A stretch of DNA of 64,000 nt from Cyclobacterium roseum (GTDB lineage Bacteria; Bacteroidota; Bacteroidia; Cytophagales; Cyclobacteriaceae), in NCBI RefSeq assembly GCF_010119225.1, contig NZ_WNKF01000024.1:1-64000 (forward strand). Reading direction: 5' to 3'. Made by a program: the position numbers and the translations under genes. The notes beneath the pieces are model-generated. The model ran no database searches and had not been told where the DNA came from. It was given only the letters and a program-made list of their open reading frames with translations. How positions within the stretch are numbered: position 1 is the stretch's first letter; each line of letters begins with the position of its first letter. Shown here piece by piece: positions 35,598 to 43,839 of the stretch.

Positions 35598-36634
35598 GTT
35601 GTTTGTTGTTTTAGAATTGAATTGGATTGAAAGGATGTAAAGTCATCCGAGTTAATAATTAATAGGTTTCCTTTTTTGTGGCCGGAGTCAATGTATTGAT
35701 GCGCTTCTGAAAGTCGGACCAGTGGATATTGCCGATCTATCACCGTCCGTAGCTTGCCCGCTTGTTGGAGCTCCAGCACCTCAGCCAAAAGGCTACGGAG
35801 TTGTTCGTCGGAAAGCATGCCCGTTGCTTCGAATACTGCTTTCCGGGAAGAAAAATAGCGGGTATACAGCATCTGCACCAGTAGGGGAATTTTCATTACC
35901 GGGGAGTAGTACCTGCCGTTTTTTGTCAATATCCGCTTGCAGGCAGCGAAAGACCTTTTGCCCAGGGTGTCAAAAATAAGGTCGTATTGTTTATCCAGGC
36001 GGGTGAAGTCTTCTTGGGTGTAGTCCACCACATGGCTGGCTCCGAGGGATTTCACCAAGCCTGCATTTTTGCCACTACAGACTCCAGTCACTTCGGCACC
36101 CAAGTGCCGGGCAATTTGAACGGCAGCCGTGCCGAGACTTCCGGAGGCGCCGTTGATCAATACCTGATCTCCAAGCTTTACCTGACCGAGACGCTTCAGG
36201 TAATTATAGGCCGTCAGGTGCCCGTCGCAGAAGGTGGCTGCCTCGGAAAAACCCAGCGTTTCCGGTAAGGGCAGCAAAACTCCGCTGGCCTTTAGGGTCA
36301 GGTATTCCGCATTGGTACCAAACCCAAGGGTGGTCTCACCAAAAACCCGGTCCCCAACCTGAAAGCGCCGCACCTTGCTTCCGATTTCCGCTACGTATCC
36401 GGCAAATCCGGTTCCTGGTATGGGATTTTTTGGCTTGCATAGCCCCAGAAAAAGACGTGCCAACCAGGGCTTCCCGCTTCGCATCATGGCGTCGGCTGTA
36501 GTAGCCGAGGAGGTGATCACTTTCACCAACACTTCATCCGGGGCAGGCCGGGGCTTGCTAACCTGGTGCAATTTCAGGACGGATGCGGGGCCGTATCCCG
36601 TCGCCAAGATGGCTTCCATTTTTTCGTTGTTCAT
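35594..36634 (-). CDS. MDR-family NAD(P)-dependent oxidoreductase
   Basis: 346 aa medium-chain dehydrogenase/quinone-reductase type. The GroES-like N-terminal part (GYGPASVLKLHQVSKPRPAPDEVLVKV) is followed by the nucleotide-binding fold: NGASGSLGTAAVQIARHLG near residue 155. It lacks the zinc-binding cysteine cluster typical of alcohol dehydrogenases, so a zinc-free quinone oxidoreductase is likely. The substrate is unknown. First structural gene after the AraC-type regulator (106-nt gap). Confidence 0.9.
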   Translation of the reverse strand: MNNEKMEAILATGYGPASVLKLHQVSKPRPAPDEVLVKVITSSATTADAMMRSGKPWLARLFLGLCKPKNPIPGTGFAGYVAEIGSKVRRFQVGDRVFGETTLGFGTNAEYLTLKASGVLLPLPETLGFSEAATFCDGHLTAYNYLKRLGQVKLGDQVLINGASGSLGTAAVQIARHLGAEVTGVCSGKNAGLVKSLGASHVVDYTQEDFTRLDKQYDLIFDTLGKRSFAACKRILTKNGRYYSPVMKIPLLVQMLYTRYFSSRKAVFEATGMLSDEQLRSLLAEVLELQQAGKLRTVIDRQYPLVRLSEAHQYIDSGHKKGNLLIINSDDFTSFQSNSILKQQTT

Positions 36635-36740
36635 GACAGTTCCTTTTGATTCGGAACAAAGTTGCGACAGGGCAGCATGACAAAAGTTCGGGAAAAGGAA
36701 AAAGGGGTACGGAATTATAATCCGGGACCAATTAACGGGA

Positions 36741-38528
36741 TTAATGCCTGTTTTTCTGAAATTCTTTGGGGGTCAGGCCGGTCTCTTTCTTGAATACGGT
36801 ATTGAAAACGGTTTTGGAATTGAAACCACTCTCGTAGGCAAGTCCGATCAGGGAAATGGTTGCATTGCGGGGATCTGCCAGCAGTTTTATAAAATGACCG
36901 ACCCGAAACCCGTTGACGTAGGCATTGAAGTTCTTGCCCAGCTTTTCATTCAGTAGCCAGGACAGCTGGTTAGGGTGCATTTCCAGTTGGTTGGCAAGGG
37001 ATCGAAGGGAAAGGGAAGGATCCAGGAAAGGGCTCTCCGTTTCCATAAAGCGCTCCAATACCCGAAGGTAGTCGGTTGCGTCGGCTTCGCTTAGCTCGGC
37101 ACTGTTCCGCTTTACGGGCCTGACCGGAGGGTTCGGTAGGGCAAAAATCCGCTTCTGGTAGCGTGGAAATTCGGGGTCGTGCCACAACGGAGCTGCAAGT
37201 GGATCACCAAAGGCCAGAAAAAGTATGGAAGAGCGATGCTGAAATAGTTTTTCCAGGACGGTAAAGGCCTTTTTGGCTTCGTTCAGCGCTCCATAAACCA
37301 AAAACAAGTAGGCATGCGCCTGAAAAGATGTATCTCCGGAAGCATTCGCTTCCAACTCGGCCAACAACTCCTGATACTCCCTGACCTTCCCCTGCATGAC
37401 CCGAAGCAGACAGGCCAGGCCCAACTTTTCATCCGGCATGATGCCCTCTTGGGGACTGTCGAAAATCAGCCGTTCTGCCCGATCAAATGCCTCCTTTTTA
37501 AGCAGCACATAGATCAAGGTAATCAGGGCCGGCAGGTTTTTGGCATTGGCTTCCAATAGTTCCAGGAGCAAAACCTCCGCCTGATCGAAAGATTGAGAGC
37601 GGTACAGAAAGTACGCCTGGTAAAATTTCGTTTCCGGATTCAGCGGGTCAATGGAGCGGGCATAGCTCAAATGTTCCTCGGCCTTTTTCATATCGTCCCT
37701 GAGCATGAAAAGAAATGCCAGAAACTGATGGCCTTCGGCATAGGTAGGTTTACTGGCGATGGCTTGCTGGCCAAACCTCATGGCTTCGCCAAAATTGGCT
37801 TCGGTAAAAAAAGCCTGATTGGCAAGCAGGTAGTTAAGTGGTGCGTTATAGGGGTCAAGGGCTTTGGCTCGCTGCATGGATTCGATCGCTTTGTTCCAGG
37901 CCAGATCACGGGGAGCAAAGCCGGCTACTGCCAAAAAACTGTATGCATCGGCCAGTCCGGTATGCGCGTCGATCAGGTCCGGATCGGACTGAAGTGCCTT
38001 TTCAAAATGGCCAATGGCCTGATGTACGTCTTCGGGATTCCACTTGTTAAAAAGTGATTTCCCCTGCAAGTAATGCCGGTAAGCCTCCACCTTGCCGGTA
38101 GGTGGCTGTACCAACTGATCGGCAATGTCCAGGTGACCCAGGTGTTCGCGCAGCTTGTCGGCAATACGAAGGCTGATTTCATCTTGAATGGCAAAAATGT
38201 CTTCCAGCTTTCGGTCCCAGCTTTCGGACCAGAAATGGGAATCGTCCGACACGTTAATCAACTGAGCGGTGATGCGCAAGCGGTCTCCGCTCACTCGCAA
38301 GCTGCCTTCAAGCAGGTTCGCCACACCCAATTCCCTTCCAATTTCTGCCACGGGGCGATTTTGCCCCTTGAAGAAAAAGCAGGAAGTCCGGGAGGTGACT
38401 TTCAGTTGCTCGATTTTGGCCAGTGCATTGATGATTTCTTCCGTGATGCCGTCGCAAAAATAGTCGTTCTCTTTTCCGGGACTCATGTTGACAAAAGGCA
38501 ACACGGCAATGGATTTTGGATGGTTCAT
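36741..38528 (-). CDS. TolB-like/TPR/AraC fusion transcription regulator
   Basis: 595 aa. N-terminal TolB/adenylate-cyclase-associated fold (SIAVLPFVNMSPGKENDYF, then LLEGSLRVSGDRLRITAQL). A long TPR region follows from ~150 to 450 (DPDLIDAHTGLADAYSFLAV, NALLNYLLANQAFF). The C-terminus (~residues 490-595) is an AraC-type DNA-binding domain, with MHPNQLSWLLNEKLGKNF and ISLIGLAYESGFNSKTVFN. No signal peptide. The order predicts a cytosolic one-component regulator whose TPRs may sense a protein partner. It probably controls the downstream array. Confidence 0.9.
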   Translation of the reverse strand: MNHPKSIAVLPFVNMSPGKENDYFCDGITEEIINALAKIEQLKVTSRTSCFFFKGQNRPVAEIGRELGVANLLEGSLRVSGDRLRITAQLINVSDDSHFWSESWDRKLEDIFAIQDEISLRIADKLREHLGHLDIADQLVQPPTGKVEAYRHYLQGKSLFNKWNPEDVHQAIGHFEKALQSDPDLIDAHTGLADAYSFLAVAGFAPRDLAWNKAIESMQRAKALDPYNAPLNYLLANQAFFTEANFGEAMRFGQQAIASKPTYAEGHQFLAFLFMLRDDMKKAEEHLSYARSIDPLNPETKFYQAYFLYRSQSFDQAEVLLLELLEANAKNLPALITLIYVLLKKEAFDRAERLIFDSPQEGIMPDEKLGLACLLRVMQGKVREYQELLAELEANASGDTSFQAHAYLFLVYGALNEAKKAFTVLEKLFQHRSSILFLAFGDPLAAPLWHDPEFPRYQKRIFALPNPPVRPVKRNSAELSEADATDYLRVLERFMETESPFLDPSLSLRSLANQLEMHPNQLSWLLNEKLGKNFNAYVNGFRVGHFIKLLADPRNATISLIGLAYESGFNSKTVFNTVFKKETGLTPKEFQKNRH

Positions 38529-38844
38529 CGTTCGGTTTCGCTGCGTCGGCAGGCGTACGGTTGGAAGTAGAAAATACGTGGTCTAAGTTATTGATTTTTT
38601 TTGAAAAGGCGGCGATCTGGCCGGGTTGGCGCGGACCAGGCCTGCTTAAAAAAGGCTATCTCAATGCCCTTAATTCATGCTGCTGGTGTCGTTTTATTGC
38701 GTACGTGCCAGGTTCAAATACCCTGAACAGTGAGAGGAAACCAAAGCCGCTATGGTAGCTGGCACGCCCAAGAAAGACCAAAGCTTCAGCTCAATTCTTT
38801 TGGATCAGCTAAAGCTACCCAAGTGGGGCAGCTTAAACGTGTCA
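38529..38844. other. Intergenic stretch with nested inverted repeats
   Basis: 316 bp upstream of the regulator with no supported gene. It contains CGTGCCAG (38704-38711) and its reverse complement CTGGCACG (38759-38766), and within it GTTCA...TGAAC (38712-38728). No T run follows on either strand. It may be a regulatory or structured RNA element, or chance. Confidence 0.45.
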
Positions 38845-39141
38845 TCAATTGTACGCCTTTTTCAAGAAATCTGTCACATTCATTTCGAACTCGTGGTAGG
38901 GTGGATAAATTGTACTTATTAAGCCTATTAGGGCTGATATAAAAATGTTTGGGCAACAGGCATCAACGATTATTTCGTTATCCCGAATGGTTATCTGGGC
39001 GCCAACCAGAGCAGACTTCCGTACGATGATACTTTTTTGAGGTTTTGAGTCAAAGGTATAGACGGCCTGACTTGAGAATTGGCTCTCCAAAACCGCTATT
39101 AATTCGTCAAAGGTCGGTAATCGTGTTCCCTGAACAATCAT
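38845..39141 (-). CDS. Unknown small protein
   Basis: 98 aa, no family recognised. The sequence has ordinary protein character (FDELIAVLESQFSSQAVYTF, then FISALIGLISTIYPPYHEFEM near the end), with one hydrophobic segment that may be a membrane helix. No signal peptide. It lies in a sparse region between the AraC-type regulator and the 2-TM protein. Confidence rests on composition and length only. Confidence 0.6.
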   Translation of the reverse strand: MIVQGTRLPTFDELIAVLESQFSSQAVYTFDSKPQKSIIVRKSALVGAQITIRDNEIIVDACCPNIFISALIGLISTIYPPYHEFEMNVTDFLKKAYN

Positions 39142-39440
39142 CGTTTTCCCGGTTAGTAAGCATCTAATATACGGATAAATAGTAAAGTAGTTGGATTTAG
39201 TTTGTATGGAATACCCCTAAGCCCTATTTAAAGGTACGTTTTAGTAGGCGAGTGGCACGGATTCCCACCATGTCCATCGAATTTTATTCTTAAAAAAGTC
39301 ATTTTGGATAAATTAGGCGGGCTGGGCGGACTTTTCTTTTCAGCCATCCTGTCATAAAATCGTAGATATGGGATACACCCTGATTTTTCTGCGTAATGCC
39401 TGAATCAAAAGACTGACTTTAGGTCATCGGGTCTGCTTAC
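39142..39440. other. Intergenic stretch, nothing identified
   Basis: 299 bp, no open frame of coding character and no clear hairpin with a T run. Nothing supported. Confidence 0.4.
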
Positions 39441-39812
39441 TTATTTTAAAAACCTTCTTCTGTTACCTCTGCTTGCGTTTGCACCTTTTACATTGCCGCC
39501 TCCCCAGGTAAGACCAGATTTTCGTTCTCGAAAGGGGGAATTGTTCATGCTCCAACCTTTGAATTTTGATTTTTCAGCCGTTAGGCGTTCAATTTTTGCC
39601 GGAGTATCTTTGTATGATTTTATAATTCGGTCTATTCTTTTCGCATACCGATACCGGTATACCATGATGAGCGGAACGCATACCAAGGCTAACAGCAGGA
39701 CTCCTGCCAGTAGCCATACTTCCGCAAATGGAACAGCCGCAATCCATCCGATGAGACCAATGATCAACAACAATCCACCTAGAATACCTGAAATATAAAT
39801 GATACGTTTCAT
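39441..39812 (-). CDS. Small two-TM protein behind the tandem leader elements
   Basis: 123 aa, two hydrophobic helices (ISGILGGLLLIIGLIGWIAAV and VWLLAGVLLLALVCVPLIMVY), then a basic soluble tail with a long helix (RIDRIIKSYKDTPAKIERLTAEKSKF) and a Gly-rich end. Family not recognised. Its ATG (39812-39810) lies 17 nt after the stop of the second mini-ORF of the tandem leader elements, an arrangement like the amidohydrolase at 18504. Confidence 0.72.
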   Translation of the reverse strand: MKRIIYISGILGGLLLIIGLIGWIAAVPFAEVWLLAGVLLLALVCVPLIMVYRYRYAKRIDRIIKSYKDTPAKIERLTAEKSKFKGWSMNNSPFRERKSGLTWGGGNVKGANASRGNRRRFLK

Positions 39813-39829
39813 GTGTTTATAATTGGTTT

Positions 39830-39904
39830 TCAGAGGTCACATGGAATCTTCGCATGCATTATAATCATCCCTCCGTGTGTCGCTTGCGTCATGCTCGATT
39901 TCAT
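39830..39904 (-). CDS. Putative 24-aa leader peptide (copy C)
   Basis: Minus strand, ATG 39904 to TGA 39832-39830: MKSSMTQATHGGMIIMHAKIPCDL. The start is the same MKSSMT as copy A. A one-base insertion after GMII shifts the frame, so the later residues differ. The stop is 17 nt before the 2-TM protein ATG. Confidence 0.3.
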   Translation of the reverse strand: MKSSMTQATHGGMIIMHAKIPCDL

Positions 39905-40029
39905 CTGTTTATAATTGTCTTGTAATGGTCACAACTTGTCCCGCGCCGAAGGTCGGGATAGCCTGTTTCGATCTTAAATCGGGAGAATCTCGCAATTATA
40001 ATCATCCCTCTGTGTGTCGATCTCGTCAT
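39901..40029 (-). CDS. Putative 42-aa leader peptide (copy B)
   Basis: Minus strand, ATG 40029 to TGA 39903-39901: begins MTRSTHRGMII and continues IARFSRFKIETGYPDLRR, like the copy A peptide (GMII, ARFSRF, TGY). Its stop overlaps the start of the next mini-ORF (ATGA). Translation is unproven. Confidence 0.35.
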   Translation of the reverse strand: MTRSTHRGMIIIARFSRFKIETGYPDLRRGTSCDHYKTIINR

Positions 40030-40065
40030 GCCTCAGGCAGGCTCGATTTCATGTCGCAAATTTAA

Positions 40066-40680
40066 TTAGATTTTAGCTTTGACCTGTTCGACCAGTTCCA
40101 GTCTTTTTACGATAGCGCCTTTAGGCAAAATAGTTCCCGGAGACAAAACAGCGTTTGCTCCAATTCTCGAACCATCTCCAACTAAGGCTCCGAATTTTTC
40201 CAGCCCCGTATCCACAAACTCATTTTTAAAACGCACTAGAATTCGTTTGTCCTCCCGTTCGTTATAGTGATTTGCTGCAATGGAACCTGCCTCAAAATTG
40301 ACATTCCTACCAATGATGCTGTTCCCGATATAATTTAAGTGAGCAATGGCAGTACCGGAAAAAATCAGGCTGCTTTTAATCTCAGAGGAAGGCCCGATTT
40401 TCACCGAAGAATCCAAAAAAACACCTTCCCTGAAATAGGCATGGGCCCCTACCCGACATTTTTCTCCTATAATTACCGGGCTCTTTAAGGTTACCCCTTT
40501 TTCCACAGTAGCTGTCTTATGGATGGCGATGCCATTTTTCACCGTGTAATCGGGTCCAAAATGGGGTAGCATTCGCTTAATGATTTCTTCTAGGTCTGCC
40601 ACAACCCTCCATGGCAGGCGATAGGCCTCTGTTTGGAGAAACGAGGGGACATCCGAAACAAAATCCTTGATATCAATCAT
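40066..40680 (-). CDS. Left-handed beta-helix acyltransferase/nucleotidyl-transferase-like protein
   Basis: 204 aa with hexapeptide-repeat character (AIHKTATVEKGVTLKSPVIIGEKCRVGAHAY and similar), giving a left-handed parallel beta-helix as in LpxA, GlmU and related enzymes. A short N-terminal helix (IDIKDFVSDVPSFLQTEAY) is followed by the repeats. GTAIAHLNYIGNSIIGRN and FEAGSIAANHY resemble the GlmU C-terminal region. Probably a sugar or nucleotide-sugar acyltransferase; substrate unknown. Confidence 0.83.
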   Translation of the reverse strand: MIDIKDFVSDVPSFLQTEAYRLPWRVVADLEEIIKRMLPHFGPDYTVKNGIAIHKTATVEKGVTLKSPVIIGEKCRVGAHAYFREGVFLDSSVKIGPSSEIKSSLIFSGTAIAHLNYIGNSIIGRNVNFEAGSIAANHYNEREDKRILVRFKNEFVDTGLEKFGALVGDGSRIGANAVLSPGTILPKGAIVKRLELVEQVKAKI

Positions 40681-40707
40681 TTATTGGTTTTACTTTATCG
40701 AGATGGT

Positions 40708-41679
40708 TTACGGCTTAGCAACAGGTTTTTCGCCCAGAACCCTCTTTTTAATCAGGCTCCTTTTTGCATGGACGACATCCACCATGTCCAAAAACCGATT
40801 TTCGGAGTCAACCTGGGGAATGAGTCGCTCGTTACTAAGGAGTATTTTTTCTGCTAAGTGCTCCACTGAGCTGGTTTCCAGGCCTCGAATGGCATCCGTT
40901 CGAATCCATTCCCCGCAGATCTCTCTCAGCTCGTTGATGTCCAGAAACCGGGCCTTCTCCAGCGTCACCTGGTCTTTCAGCAGTACCCAGCCCTTTTCTA
41001 TCTCCTGCGTTCCATCCCCTTCCATTCCCTGCTCTTCGTTCTGGGGATATTCCTTTTGAACGCCTTTTAAAAACTGCTGCACCAGTTGGGTGATTTTCCA
41101 GGTATCAGCCTCGTTCAAGCACATATCCCCTTCCGGAAAAACCTCCAGCAATGCCTCCATATAGGCCCTGGACAGTACCGGAAAACGATCCGACAACTGC
41201 AACCGCAAGCTTCTGGAATCCACGTAACCGATAAATTTTTTGTGTAGGGAATCATGGGAATCAACAAATACCCAGTAGTGAATTCCCCTTACTTTTGACA
41301 AGATCGTTGAAAAAATATATAATCGCGACGTTAACCAGGCCTTTCCCCCATAAATGTCAATGCTTGCGTAGTCGTAGCGGCCTGCTTTGCTGAATTGCTC
41401 CATCAGGTCCATAACGCCACTGGAAAAATCGTCGGACTTCACCCCTTTTCTAATATCCCCTACGTATTCGTTGCTCCATGATGAGGAAAATTCCTTTGCC
41501 ATTTCAAATTCCAATTCGACGCCCATTGCGCCGATCTTTGTGGTTCTATCCACCAACTGGGGGATGTATTTCCTCAAAAAAAATAGAATAAGCAATACGG
41601 TAATTGGCCAGATCAATTCCTGAAGCAATGGAATCCAGGTATCCATGGAGCTTAAAGGTGTAATTTGTACGGAGTACAT
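40708..41679 (-). CDS. Membrane-anchored protein of unknown function
   Basis: About 323 aa, starting at the ATG at about 41679 (an upstream TTG at 41718 adds 13 residues). One hydrophobic segment (LIWPITVLLILFFLRKYI) near the N-terminus, then a long charged soluble part with KYIPQLVDRTTKIGAMGVELEFEMA. No enzymatic motif recognised. It lies 27 nt upstream of the beta-helix gene on the same strand and may share a transcript. Confidence 0.7.
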   Translation of the reverse strand: MYSVQITPLSSMDTWIPLLQELIWPITVLLILFFLRKYIPQLVDRTTKIGAMGVELEFEMAKEFSSSWSNEYVGDIRKGVKSDDFSSGVMDLMEQFSKAGRYDYASIDIYGGKAWLTSRLYIFSTILSKVRGIHYWVFVDSHDSLHKKFIGYVDSRSLRLQLSDRFPVLSRAYMEALLEVFPEGDMCLNEADTWKITQLVQQFLKGVQKEYPQNEEQGMEGDGTQEIEKGWVLLKDQVTLEKARFLDINELREICGEWIRTDAIRGLETSSVEHLAEKILLSNERLIPQVDSENRFLDMVDVVHAKRSLIKKRVLGEKPVAKP

Positions 41680-41811
41680 TGTCCATTTTTTTTGTTTATC
41701 AAACAAGTTACACAACAATGATAAACTATTCCCAGGTACTTTATTATAAAAAGGCAGAGAAGTACTTTTTTCCTATTCTAAAACATCAGTTTTGGGTTTT
41801 AGGGTCAAAAC

Positions 41812-41846
41812 TAAAAAAAAACCAGCCCTCTATGGTGACTGGTTTT
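41812..41846 (-). terminator. Rho-independent terminator after the DsrE gene
   Basis: On the minus strand: AAAACCAG, a 13-nt loop, CTGGTT and T8. It lies 23 nt after the DsrE stop (41869). Confidence 0.75.
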
Positions 41847-41868
41847 TTCTAGCATACAATCTAGGAAG

Positions 41869-42309
41869 TTAAAGGGTGATTGACTTGTACCCCAACTCCT
41901 GTAATCCAAACATGTAGATCAGGCCGTTTTCCGTAATGGGAGTCTCATCCGGTAACAGCGTTTTATCAATTCCAAATTGCTGAATAGATAGCCCGCAGAC
42001 CAGAATTTTCAGGCCGTGGTCAGACACGGTGTTTTGTATCAGTTTTTGCAATTCCGCATCTTCAGAAATTTCCTTCACCAGCATACCGCAGGCCACGATT
42101 TGAAAATCTATTTGTTCATTTTCGGATTTGAATACAATACCGGTTTTTATTCCGGCCTTCAAATGTTGGGCTTTCTGAACCAACATGGCATACTTGCCAT
42201 CCTTTCGGACAGCCTGCTCGGTTTGTTTGATAGCCGCTGCCGTTTGTCCATTTGCCAGACCCAGGCCTAGAGTTAGTAGTGCTATAAATGTGATCATGTA
42301 TATTTTCAT
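41869..42309 (-). CDS. Secreted DsrE/DsrF-like family protein
   Basis: 146 aa. Signal peptide (MITFIALLTLGLGLANGQ). The DsrE-like fold shows GIVFKSENEQIDFQIVACGM and ILVCGLSIQQFGID, with Cys near the expected sulfur-transfer region. Family members relay sulfur or bind persulfide; function here is not proven. DoxX and a small secreted protein lie upstream on the same strand, suggesting a sulfur or redox set. Confidence 0.82.
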   Translation of the reverse strand: MKIYMITFIALLTLGLGLANGQTAAAIKQTEQAVRKDGKYAMLVQKAQHLKAGIKTGIVFKSENEQIDFQIVACGMLVKEISEDAELQKLIQNTVSDHGLKILVCGLSIQQFGIDKTLLPDETPITENGLIYMFGLQELGYKSITL

Positions 42310-42316
42310 TATTTTT

Positions 42317-42724
42317 TTATTTATTGTAAATACTGTACGCTTTTGGATTATTTAGGATGAAAAACAACAACCCTCCAAAAAGAGCAATGTTTTTCCAGAA
42401 TGGCCCATGAATCAACCCATTACCTAGCTGTATAGTAATGGTAATTGGAACAAGTACCATAAATAAGGTAAGCGCCGTCCAGCGGGTGTAAACACCCAAA
42501 AGGAAGGCTACCCCTGCAGAAAACAGTACGTAACCCGTCATTATTCCTAAGAGGTACGGATCGCCAAGAAAAGTGGCAAAAGAGCTGAAAGCAGCCGACT
42601 GTATGCGCTGTACGACCTGCTCGGGATTGGTCAGATGAGAAATTCCAGCCACTATAAATATCCCGCTAAGCATTATTCGGAACAGGAGTACGGAAATCCC
42701 ACTCACCACAATTGATTTGTTCAT
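42317..42724 (-). CDS. DoxX family membrane protein
   Basis: 135 aa, four membrane helices: LLFRIMLSGIFIVAGISHL, IMTGYVLFSAGVAFLLGVY, LTLFMVLVPITITIQ and NIALFGGLLFFIL. The first carries the family's GI-F-x-A-G-x-xHL pattern. DoxX relatives act in thiosulfate or quinone reactions in some organisms. It starts 7 nt before the DsrE gene (in transcription order). Confidence 0.85.
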   Translation of the reverse strand: MNKSIVVSGISVLLFRIMLSGIFIVAGISHLTNPEQVVQRIQSAAFSSFATFLGDPYLLGIMTGYVLFSAGVAFLLGVYTRWTALTLFMVLVPITITIQLGNGLIHGPFWKNIALFGGLLFFILNNPKAYSIYNK

Positions 42725-42780
42725 TGTTTGATCATTTCTTTGTTTGATATTAAATCACCTATTCATTCAGGAAGGTGGTA

Positions 42781-43122
42781 TCAAATCAGAAATTGTTGAT
42801 AAAAAAGATAGGTAGGAATTTTTTCTTTTTGTTGATTATAAAAATGGAATAAAAGATTGGTTTTAAGGCCGGATAAAATAGGTGCTTCATTCGAAAAATG
42901 GCGAAAATTAGCGGTATCGATTTGTTTTTCTTCCTTTTTATGCTCCTTTTCCAGCTTAAAAAAAGTCAAACATGCATTTCTATTCTGTTTTTGAGTAGGT
43001 TGATTGGAAGTATTTGTAAATGATATTTGCGAAAATTCTCTCTTTATTGAACAGGGAATAACCATTAATGCTACCAGCGCAAAAACAATTATTTTCCTGT
43101 ATCCAAATAGAGAGAAAATCAT
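42781..43122 (-). CDS. Small secreted protein of unknown function
   Basis: 113 aa. Signal-like N-terminus (KIIVFALVALMVIPCSI), then a charged middle (LEKEHKKEEKQIDTANFRHF). The C-terminus, LLFHFYNQQKEKIPTYLFYQQFLI, resembles the tail of small proteins near metal or redox genes in Bacteroidota; this recollection is uncertain. First gene of the DoxX/DsrE cluster, 56 nt upstream of DoxX. Confidence 0.6.
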   Translation of the reverse strand: MIFSLFGYRKIIVFALVALMVIPCSIKREFSQISFTNTSNQPTQKQNRNACLTFFKLEKEHKKEEKQIDTANFRHFSNEAPILSGLKTNLLFHFYNQQKEKIPTYLFYQQFLI

Positions 43123-43347
43123 AACCGGAGAATTGTCATTAATTTAAACAAGGTTTACGGTAAATCAGCCATCATGGTTATTACTTGTTTCCCATCCTTA
43201 AAAAATTACCAGAAAAAAGCGTAGAAGCAAGAACCAGTACAACTACCAGCAGAATTTCGAAAAAGCAATTTGTAAAAAGATATCCGGAGGCTGATGCCCC
43301 CGGAAACTTCCTTATTGCTACTTCTGCTTTCGTTGGGAGGGAAAGGA

Positions 43348-43719
43348 TTACCTGGTAAACTCTACCACCGTGCCACTCACCGTGATGGTTCTTTTGTAAT
43401 AAAACGGGGGGATACCACCCACATGCTCTTCTGTCAGAATATGGGTTATGGTTCGCGAACCGGAGGTCAGATCGGCCTCCTCAATCATGGCGGAGTACGC
43501 TTCGTTAAATAAATTTCTTCGTTTCTGTCCTCCGAAAACAAAGATATAGTCCACCTCAGCGGCTCCCTTTACCTGGCCTAGTACCTGGAAGTTATCGCTT
43601 CCAAGATTAACCTGGGTATTATTTTGATTCTGGTTGAGTATCCAGGCCTGATTGACACCGCAGGAACCCAGGCCGAAAATAAGTGCCAGTCCAAGAATGA
43701 CATTTCTGGTTTTTTTCAT
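43348..43719 (-). CDS. DUF6567-like lipoprotein B
   Basis: About 123 aa from ATG 43719, where the signal and GSC lipobox (KTRNVILGLALIFGLGSC) start the protein; the longer frame to 43806 is unlikely. Its sequence nearly matches DUF6567-like A at 35226-35597 (NQAWILNQNQN, EEADLTSGSRTITHILTEEH, VSGTVVEF). A predicted lipoprotein of unknown role. Here it stands alone, without oxidoreductase or DUF4386 neighbours, so it is a dispersed copy. Confidence 0.78.
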   Translation of the reverse strand: MKKTRNVILGLALIFGLGSCGVNQAWILNQNQNNTQVNLGSDNFQVLGQVKGAAEVDYIFVFGGQKRRNLFNEAYSAMIEEADLTSGSRTITHILTEEHVGGIPPFYYKRTITVSGTVVEFTR

Positions 43720-43839
43720 GGTAGATAGTAGTTGTTGTTTGTAAATTGGTTTTAGGAATGAATGAATTTCTGGAGGTAACTGGTAAAACAACTTGGGTTC
43801 CAACATGAACAGTACCGAAGCCCTTAGCGGTTGCCAGAC

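Larger units (their letters stand above)
39813..40053 (-). repeat. Two tandem dispersed leader elements (copies B and C)
   Basis: Read on the minus strand, unit B (about 40053-39905) and unit C (39904-39813) share most of copy A at 18383-18503: ATGAAATCGAGC, ATGACG, GGGATGATTAT, and each ends in CAATTATAAACA followed by an ATG. Unit B has an 11-nt insertion (CTGCCTGAGGC) and an extra CCTTCGGCGCGGGACAAGTTGTGA block. The two units sit head to tail and end at the start codon of the 2-TM protein. Confidence 0.85.

Noticed and set aside
38700-38740. tRNA-like T-arm sequence (GGTTCAAATACC)
   Set aside because: No matching acceptor stem, D-arm or anticodon arm upstream, and the repeated structure there is an inverted repeat instead.
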